Of a stretch of 64,000 bases of DNA, positions 57,469-64,000 are shown one piece after another. Origin of the DNA: Macrolepiota albuminosa (lineage: Eukaryota > Basidiomycota > Agaricomycetes > Agaricales > Agaricaceae); NCBI GenBank assembly GCA_027475525.1, contig JAMWFC010000012.1, forward strand, positions 157,831 to 221,830, given 5' to 3'. The position numbers were made by a program, and so were the translations under genes. The notes under the pieces were generated by a model. The model was not told where the DNA came from and did not search any database. It was given only the letters and a program-made list of their open reading frames with translations. How positions within the stretch are numbered: position 1 is the stretch's first letter; the number at the start of each line of letters is the position of its first letter.

Positions 57469-59098
57469 CGACTGCAGGAGCGACAAGAGGGGCGAGACAT
57501 AGAAGCTGAGCAATTAGAACAGGCTCAGCCAAAGGGGGCGACAATGTCCCGCCAGAGCGAGACTAGGAACAGTTGTGGACTGTCTGGCCACGACATTACG
57601 CTCGTGGACGCGTTATTGCCTACAGGAGAGTATCGCAACCCTCCTGTTCCTCAAACCGATGAGTACCTACGGAAGGTACTGAGGGGCTATAGCCGCGATA
57701 CGTTCTATACAGAAATCCGGCAGAACGCAAACTCCCACCCACGCTTCAGCATGGATGAGAAAGGACTGGTCCGGATAACGAATGTTCGAGGGCACGACGT
57801 GGTGTGCTTACCACGTGACCGAACACTAATCACGCAGGTCGTCACTCAAGCGCATGAGGTTGTTGGTCACTTTGGGACCAACAAAACACTGGAATACCTG
57901 AGGCAATGGTACTGGTGGCCTCAGATGCAGAAAGAAGTGATGCAGTTCTGCCAGACCTGCGAGGCCTGCCAGCGGTCGAAGACCAGCAATAAGAAGCCAG
58001 CAGGGAAGTTGCATTCCTTGCCCATCCCGATGAAGCCATGGGATTCCATTGGAATGGACTTTGTTGGTCCATTCCCCGAGTCCAAAGGTTACAACTACCT
58101 TTGGGTAGTTATTTGCCGAATGACCAGTATGGTGCACTTGATACCGGTGCACACAACCATTACTGCGTCTGCATTATCCTGGATATACTTGAAGGAGATT
58201 GTAAGGCTACATGGCCTTCCAAGTTCGATCGTGAGCAATCAAGACGCAAAGTTTACGTCTCACTGGTGGCGAGAACTTCACAAGCTCTTGGGAGCTAAGT
58301 TGCTCATGTCTACATCATTTCATCCACAGACAGATGGACAGATGGAGCGAGCAAATCGAAGTATTGCCCAGATCTTTCGTACGGTGGTCCGGCTAGACCA
58401 ACACGACTGGGTAGATAGAATACCACTAACCGAGTTTGCGATCAATGCTAGTGTGTCAGAGACCACTAAATATGTGCCGTTCAAGCTCAATGGAGGGTAC
58501 CTGCCCTCCATGCTGTGCAAACTAAGCATTGGAGAACCTAGCCAATGCACACGACGCTATCATTGCCGCACGTGTTATACAGGCACGCCATGCAAATGAT
58601 AGGCGGAGTGAGGAACCAGAGCTAACACCTGGGACGTTAGTATATCTGTTGACGGAAAACTTGAATCTTCCGAAAGGAAGGGCGAGGAAGTTGTGTCCAA
58701 AATTTATTGGACCATACAAAGTCTTGGTTGCGGAACCAAGCACATCGAACTATGTTCTGGAGCTGCCTGCAGCTCTGCAAGCACGTCGGATTGTGCCTAA
58801 GTTCCATGTATCATTACTTAGGCGATATAATGCAAGCGATGATGCTATGTTCCCTAATCGGGTGACGCCCGAGCCATACAATTTTGGTGCCGGTGACAAA
58901 CAGGAATGGTTCGTCAAGGATATTCTGGGCCATCAGTGGCAGGGAGGAACGCACCTCGAATTCGAGGTACGATGAAGTGTGGGTGATACGACATGGGAGT
59001 CGTATCACACATGTGCCAAGTTGGCAGCATTGGATCGGTACTTAGAACTGCAGGGCGTGAAGCGCCCAAATCAGCTTGCTAAGCGCTCACGTGCTTAG
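57469..59098 (+). CDS. Integrase with chromodomain-like tail (C)
   Basis: Zinc-binding HHCC (HEVVGHFGTNKTLEYL, CQTCEACQRSK), then the catalytic core: Asp in GMDFVGPF, Asp in SNQDAKFTS and Glu in TDGQMERANRS. After MLCK (about 58515) a small deletion changes the frame relative to B, and coding resumes at 58529 with the C-terminal domain (LPKGRARKLCPKFIGPYKVL, IVPKFHVSLLRRY). The tail resembles a chromodomain: EWFVKDILGHQW, LEFEVR, stop TGA (58973), SVGDTTWESYH, LAALDRYLEL, ending at 59098. TGA stands where B has Trp. Confidence 0.87.
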
Positions 59099-59230
59099 AT
59101 TGATGGCAGTGATAAGATGAAGGCCGGATCAGTCGGATCTCGGATCGACCGAGTATCTGATCCTGATCGGATCACAAGTTGTTCAGATAGATAAGATGGA
59201 AGTTGATCTATCTGATGAGATAACGCGGAT

Positions 59231-59384
59231 CGTGATGCGGAGGAGAGGGTCGGATCAGGTTATGTAACCTGATGATGGGGAATTTAATGTGTTTTTTCCC
59301 ACTGACACGTGATGCGGAGGAGAGGGTCGGATCAGGTTATGTAACCTGATGATGGGGAATTTAATGTGTTTTTTCCCACTGACA
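59231..59384. repeat. 77-bp tandem duplication upstream of C ORF3
   Basis: Two exact copies in the non-coding spacer 59099-59406, which is rich in GATC motifs. No gene seen in the spacer. Confidence 0.97.
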
Positions 59385-59406
59385 CGTCGACATTTTTTGT
59401 AATACC

Positions 59407-62333
59407 ATGTCGTACCCTTACCAGCGTACGACCAGTGAGCAGCAGCCTCAGAACCCACAGGGTTCTGGAGGGGGGGGGGATTGCCCCCAGCAAAACATTC
59501 AGCAGCCTGTAACGACGCCGACTGTGGCGTCGTATCCAGTGGTGTCCCAGTTTGGGCAGAATCCAGCCCAATTTGGACAACCTCCGCAGTTTTACCCGCT
59601 GTTTTTCCAGATGCCATACTTCCCAGGACCAGCTGGCCCTGGACAGCAGATGGGAGGACAGGTGATGTGGGGTATGCCAATGCCGATGCAGCAGACCCAG
59701 AGTGCAAGTACACTTCTTTCGGATGAGAAAGCACTAACTGCGCCACAGGTAGCACCCATGGACATAGACGACAACGCGGGGCGTCAGCAGCAAGGAAAGA
59801 GCGAGGTGGTGCAACCTCAACGACAACGAGAGAGGACGCCGCCCCCGCGAGACACGTATAGAAGAGACCGGAGGCGATTGCCTCCGAGGAGTACCAGGGC
59901 ACGAGTAGGCAGGCCTCGGGATGTAGTAGGGCGCAGATGGGATGAACCGTCAGCGAGGACTCAGACTCGAGGTCAACCCCAACCTTGAACACTGCCCCGT
60001 CGAGCATCTCCGTCACCTCATCGTGCACTATCTCCGCAGCGCTTATCGTACGTGGAGAAAGGGAAGGGAAAGAAGATTGGGACGCCGTCGGAGGTGTTGG
60101 ACCCTCAGGCAGAGGCGGTCTGGAGACGCCTCATATCTGCCGGCCAGCGAGTGCCACCAGAGTCCGCGTTTTTGGCGGATCCAGTGGCTCAGGTGGTGAT
60201 TATGGGTCTACTTGATGAGATTGTTATGCTGCAGCAGCGTAACGACAATACGATTAAAACGTTTACAAACGCTATGAGGAAGTGTCCGTCTTTGTTGGAG
60301 GAGCAACCTGAGGCAAAACACCTCAGAGTGTGTGATGCAGGACCGGAAGTTGGGGTGCGGGAATCTGGAGAACTCACTCTGAGCCCGGCCGAGTTACATG
60401 ACGAGCTGGTGGAGGTTGACAATAGTTTATGAGGACTGTCCTTGTCAACACATGCGCCTTCCCAGCAGTCAGGGGCGAAGCAGCAGGATGAGGTGGTCCT
60501 GTCGGAAGTGGAGTTTGGGGCAGATGTCCCGCGAGGAGCAGACAGAGTGGTGATGCGGTTTGGAGCAGTGGTGCAGTTTGAGGCACCACTGAGGGCGTAT
60601 GCGTCCGCGGTCCCCATAAAGGACACAAGGATGGACGCTGAGGTCGAAGGGCAACTCCTAACGTTGGCTGCACTCAGTCTGAATGAACCGAGCGACGGGA
60701 GTGATTATGGGGAGTCATCAGATGAGACCCCCTCAGAAGGAGAAACCCCCACTAAACGCCGAGTGCGTTTAGACAAAAAACGCAAAAAGGAGGCTCGGAG
60801 GAAGCACGAGGCCGCCCGGCAGGCAAAGGTCAATAAAGACCGGGAGGAGCAGGCCACAGGCCATATTCCTGATGGCCTCGGGGTGTTTGTCAGCGGGACG
60901 TCAGTGGAGCGTTCCAACTGGTTCTACGGCGGGGCACTCGACCACCATTTTTATTACTCCCGGCTCACCAATACGGTATTTGTGAGCAATGAAGCCTTGG
61001 CCGTGAAGAAGCACGAGGAAGAAAGGGGAGAGAGGTATTATCATACCTCGAAGAAGTTGAATCGAGTGGTACCGAGGAGATTCCTGATGAATCTCCAGCA
61101 ATTGCAAAAGCTCTATGAGCTTTCACAGAACAAGTTCACATCAGTGTCTCTACGCACTGAGGCATACTATCTGTTGCGTGAGTTTCAGCGCATCAGTATC
61201 AACTACTATACAACAGAGAGGGATAGGACGATGACTCTGGTGTGTTCACCAGAGTACGAGCACATTTCGCCCCCTCTAGATCTTTCCTCCCATCATATGA
61301 ACATCGTGGTCATGCCGACCCCAGATGGGTACCTGCAATGGAAGGACCGAGCCGGCAGACCATTCTTTACTCTTTCCAGGTTTGACTCCGAAGGTGTATG
61401 TTTCACCTTCGATCTGGACAAGCTGGCACAGAATGTTCTTTATTTCTGTCGACCAGGGATGATGAACTCGGTGTACGGCATCGCAGTAGATCGAGCCTAT
61501 CGCATTCACTGGCGTACTCTACTGGGCCACGCCCTGACGCGTGGACTGTCCCCTTCGGGAAGAGTTCGGGGACGCTTTGCAAGGCTGTTAGCCTTGATTC
61601 TCGCGCATCCTGGGCTGTATCGTGAGGCGGTCGCGGATTACAACGCCGCCAACCCCAGCAATCCATTCGTACCCATGAGCTGGACTGATGTCCAGTTCCG
61701 ACCCCCATACTTCGACGTGGCTAATGCCGTCAACATCACCGATGCTGACGTGCTACGGGCTATGATAGCCAACCGCGTACCTCTCGAGTGGGTGGGGCTA
61801 ATGCCGTCAACATCACCGATGCTGACGTGCTACGGGCTATGATAGCCAACCGCGTACCTCTCGAGTGGGTGGACCACGCCTATACCTTCGGCATGGTCTA
61901 CCTCAAAAACCAATTCCTTGCGGCCACAGCCTCCATTGACCAGTTCCGCGAGGTCGACAATGAACGCCATCGTCGACTGGACATCTATGGAGAGCCCCCA
62001 GCCATCATGTGGTGGGACGATTGGCGACTGCCTACGGACAATGATATGATTCGTCTCCACGCGCTACTCGCCCGCAAATCCGATCAAGGTCATGAGTACC
62101 TTGAAAGTGAACTGTATTACCCAGTGGAGATGAACCCCAACCGTCAAGATTTGTGGCAACGCCGTTCTTGACATGGGCCATATCCCCCCTCTCCGTCTCA
62201 ACCCTCAACGTCAGTTCAGGCTCCTACAGCCTCAACATCGTCAGGCCCCGTCGCCTCATCATCCTCGGTTAACACCGACAATGAGATGAGGATCGATACA
62301 GTCCACGAGTTGTCGCGTCCGCCGTCTGCGTAA
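59407..62333 (+). CDS. ORF3 of C, accessory protein of unknown function
   Basis: Start ATG 59407, stop TAA 62331-62333, about 950 residues after removing the 77-bp duplication at 61719 and counting three in-frame TGA codons (59986, 60430, 62169). The Gln/Pro/Gly-rich N-terminus includes a G10 run at about 59467-59476. An Arg-rich stretch is followed by a helical segment (VVIMGLLDEIVMLQQRNDN), a basic coiled coil (KKRKKEARRKHEAARQAK) and a conserved C-terminal half: LQQLQKLYELSQNKFTSV, AYYLLREFQRISINYY, AYRIHWRTLLGHAL, PGLYREAVADYN and WVDHAYTFGMVYL. B shares these blocks in order. No known enzyme motif seen. Confidence 0.78.
61719..61872. repeat. 77-bp tandem duplication in C ORF3
   Basis: Two exact copies. 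Removal joins the frame ending at 61842 to the one running to 62171. Confidence 0.97.
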
Positions 62334-62512
62334 TTATCGTAGGCAGCTCATCTCTTTTTCAATTCATACTGTCGGTTAACGTCGGCGTTGTATTTTTTGA
62401 CAGATGACCTGGACATTTTTCGAGCCGTGGAGGACCAGAGTGCCTCTACATTGACCTACTTAGAGACATGGACAAATTGTCCCTCCTTGCATCGAGACTG
62501 ATTACCAGTCTC

Positions 62513-62521
62513 AAAGGGGGG
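62513..62521 (+). other. Polypurine tract of C
   Basis: AAAGGGGGG two bases before the 3' LTR. Confidence 0.7.
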
Positions 62522-62523
62522 CA

Positions 62524-62705
62524 TGTAACATATTATTGTCTAGTTAATTAATTAATATTAATTAATTATTATTACTGTACATACATGCTGGCTGCCTTAC
62601 ATAAGGTAGCCAATTTTACTGTCATACGTCGTAGTACTAGAATCGAATTATCAATCTGGTTCTGTAGTGTGACTGTAAGGCTAAACCATACTTGACTTTG
62701 TTTCA
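62524..62705 (+). repeat. 3' LTR of C
   Basis: 182 bp, one transition from the 5' LTR. Confidence 0.96.
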
Positions 62706-62710
62706 ATAAG

Positions 62711-63735
62711 TCTCTACTATCTCTATCAGCTTTTCTACTTCATTCCAACCCATATGGCACCATACCATAAGATTATTTCCTCCTCCATGCTTCACAGTAG
62801 GTGTAGTTGTTCAGTTTAAAATGCTTTCCCCTTGTAGCTTTCACACATACTGCTTCCTATCTGACTCAATCTTGTTGATTTTTGTCTCATCTGTCGATGA
62901 TGCCCAGAAGTTGATCAGTAGCAGACATGGTTTACAGCTACTGACCAGGAAAAATGCATTGTGCACACTAAGTGTTGAGGGAGTCCTGGGCAAGTCCCAG
63001 AGAACAAATCAAAAATGGGTTGAATGGCAAGGTTTGGTGAAGGTTGGTAAGAGTAGTTGGTAAGGGATGTGTGGCAAGGATAATGCACTAACAATGTGGT
63101 GCACCTAAATGAAAGAGGGAGCAGATACAAGTAAAGTGTGGCAAAAAGTGCAGCAAGAGAACTGGAGGCTTGACAACAATTAAGCTGTGTGATGCTTGCT
63201 GTAGATGCAAAGCATGTAGGTTCCATATATGTAACTGTGGCAAGCAGGCTAGAGATGTTCAGACAGTTGGCAACTATGAACTTAGTCAGTGCAAAAGAAA
63301 GCTGAACCATAGATTGAACTGAGATGTAAATGGGGTACTCTGTTCTGTGTTGTAGCTAGTGACAATGGTAAGTATTTATAGTAAATATGAGTTCACCATT
63401 GCTAAATGGCTAAAGATCACTAAGGAGCAGTAAACTGTAAGTCAATGTTATGCATTAAACTAAGTAGTAAGAAATGAATAAGAAAACTGTCTGTCTAACT
63501 GAGCCACCAGTGCTATCACTGATTTGTTCCATTGATTGCTGTGCATGGCCATCAGGTAAGGCCTAAAATGGATAAATTGTATGTATCAAGTTTGGAACAA
63601 GGTGTGGCAAGGTGTCTGGAGCCAATGCTGAGCCTGCCATTGATGTGCCTAGCCTGTGTAGAATTCTATCACTGTCTACAACACCCTTTTCCAGTTCTTC
63701 ACAGTCCAGTTCTGATGCTTCTGTAAGAGTTTAAG
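62711..63735 (-). pseudogene. Tc1-type transposase fragment, split by a family-A LTR
   Basis: 62711-62894 on the minus strand matches the transposase core of 29604-31210 (TDETKINKI, then EAWRRK). 63672-63735 matches the preceding segment (QKHQNWTVKNWKRVL). The two parts rejoin across the solo LTR at 62895-63671. The left end abuts element C. No terminal repeats found. Confidence 0.85.
62895..63671 (-). repeat. Solo LTR, family A, minus strand
   Basis: 777 bp, family-A ends on the minus strand. Target duplication CTGT at 62891-62894 and 63672-63675. Shorter than other copies by internal deletion. Confidence 0.87.
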
Positions 63736-64000
63736 TTCTCACTCACATAAGACACAGAATCTGCCAAATTGGTAGATTTTTCTGTACATAATGTAAGTAA
63801 AAAAGTATCTACCCAAACATAATTAAATACAATAATTTAATTAGAGGAGTAATTACTATTGTAATTACTCTGGCTTGTTTAAATAGTACTTTTCTAAAAT
63901 AATATGAACACCTCTCTGAGGTGCTGAAGCCAACTACAGTAGAAGAACATCAGATAAGAGAATCTCTAGAAGGTCTCCAGTTACATACCCCCCTTTTAGA
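63736..64000. other. AT-rich end of window with a perfect hairpin
   Basis: 63847-63870 is GAGTAATTAC-TATT-GTAATTACTC, 10-bp perfect arms. No gene seen. It may be part of a small inverted-repeat element continuing beyond the window. Confidence 0.4.

Larger units (their letters stand above)
51968..62705 (+). mobile_element. Chromovirus-like Ty3/Gypsy element C
   Basis: LTRs of 182 bp at 51968-52149 and 62524-62705 differ at one base (CpG to CpA). Target duplication ATAAG at 51963-51967 and 62706-62710. Gene order matches B: gag, protease, RT-RNase H, integrase with chromodomain-like tail, ORF3. Unlike B it keeps the integrase core. Five 77-bp duplications and at least seven in-frame TGA codons interrupt it. 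Recent insertion by LTR identity. Confidence 0.96.

Noticed and set aside
59255..60028. A 257-codon minus-strand frame opposite C ORF3
   Set aside because: Created across a 77-bp duplication and antisense to the conserved ORF3.
4566..61872. The 77-bp duplications as minisatellites or replication slippage in active elements
   Set aside because: One identical period in unrelated sequences, always exactly two copies, and restored reading frames on removal point to assembly.
15827..62171. TGA as a recoded sense codon in the elements
   Set aside because: Homologous positions are mostly Arg, which fits CGA decay, and the host gene at 38552-40542 has no internal TGA.
1..64000. Prophage, bacterial defence system or operon content
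   Set aside because: No bacterial gene organisation; coding content is fungal retroelements, Tc1 elements and an intron-containing gene.

Overview
The window looks like a transposon-dominated island in a filamentous fungus, most likely a basidiomycete. This is inferred from introns of about 50 bp, Ty3/Gypsy, Ty1/Copia and Tc1 elements of fungal type, and heavy CpG to TpG/CpA decay of old copies. I see no tRNA, rRNA, CRISPR or bacterial-type operon. I recognise one probable host gene: an eight-exon AMP-forming adenylating enzyme (38552-40542, minus strand).

Layout. Positions 1-37100 are one old, decayed Gypsy element on the minus strand (copy A0). Its 5' LTR is 36117-37100 and its 3' LTR runs off the left edge. 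It has been entered repeatedly by a younger full copy of its own family (A1, 4121-26589, plus strand), two solo LTRs of the same family (26693-27662 and 28339-29257), a Tc1/mariner element (29604-31210) and a solo LTR of another family, LTR-D (34731-35403). A1 is itself split by a chromovirus-like Gypsy element B (10819-21742, minus strand). Then come an LTR-like relic, a double-hairpin repeat, the host gene, about 2.8 kb without a recognisable gene, a Copia element (43486-49176, TSD TTATT) set in an LTR-D copy, more LTR-D fragments, a second chromovirus-like element C (51968-62705, plus strand, a relative of B), and a Tc1 fragment split by a fourth family-A solo LTR (62895-63671).

Gene content of the elements. 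Family A has gag-protease-RT-RNase H-integrase in sense, plus an antisense gene with five introns between integrase and the 3' LTR; both copies carry it. B and C have gag (CCHC)-protease-RT-RNase H-integrase with a chromodomain-like tail, then a long extra sense ORF (ORF3) of unknown function, conserved between B and C at low identity. These two unrelated accessory genes are the best candidates for undescribed biology.

Two patterns affect how everything is read. First, 17 tandem duplications, all of period 77 bp and perfect or nearly so, are spread over unrelated elements and break reading frames. In the cases I traced, collapsing them restores the frames, so I read them as assembly overlaps, not biology. 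Second, most in-frame stops in B and C are TGA, several where the homologue has Arg, as expected from CGA to TGA deamination. The elements are therefore less broken than the raw sequence suggests.
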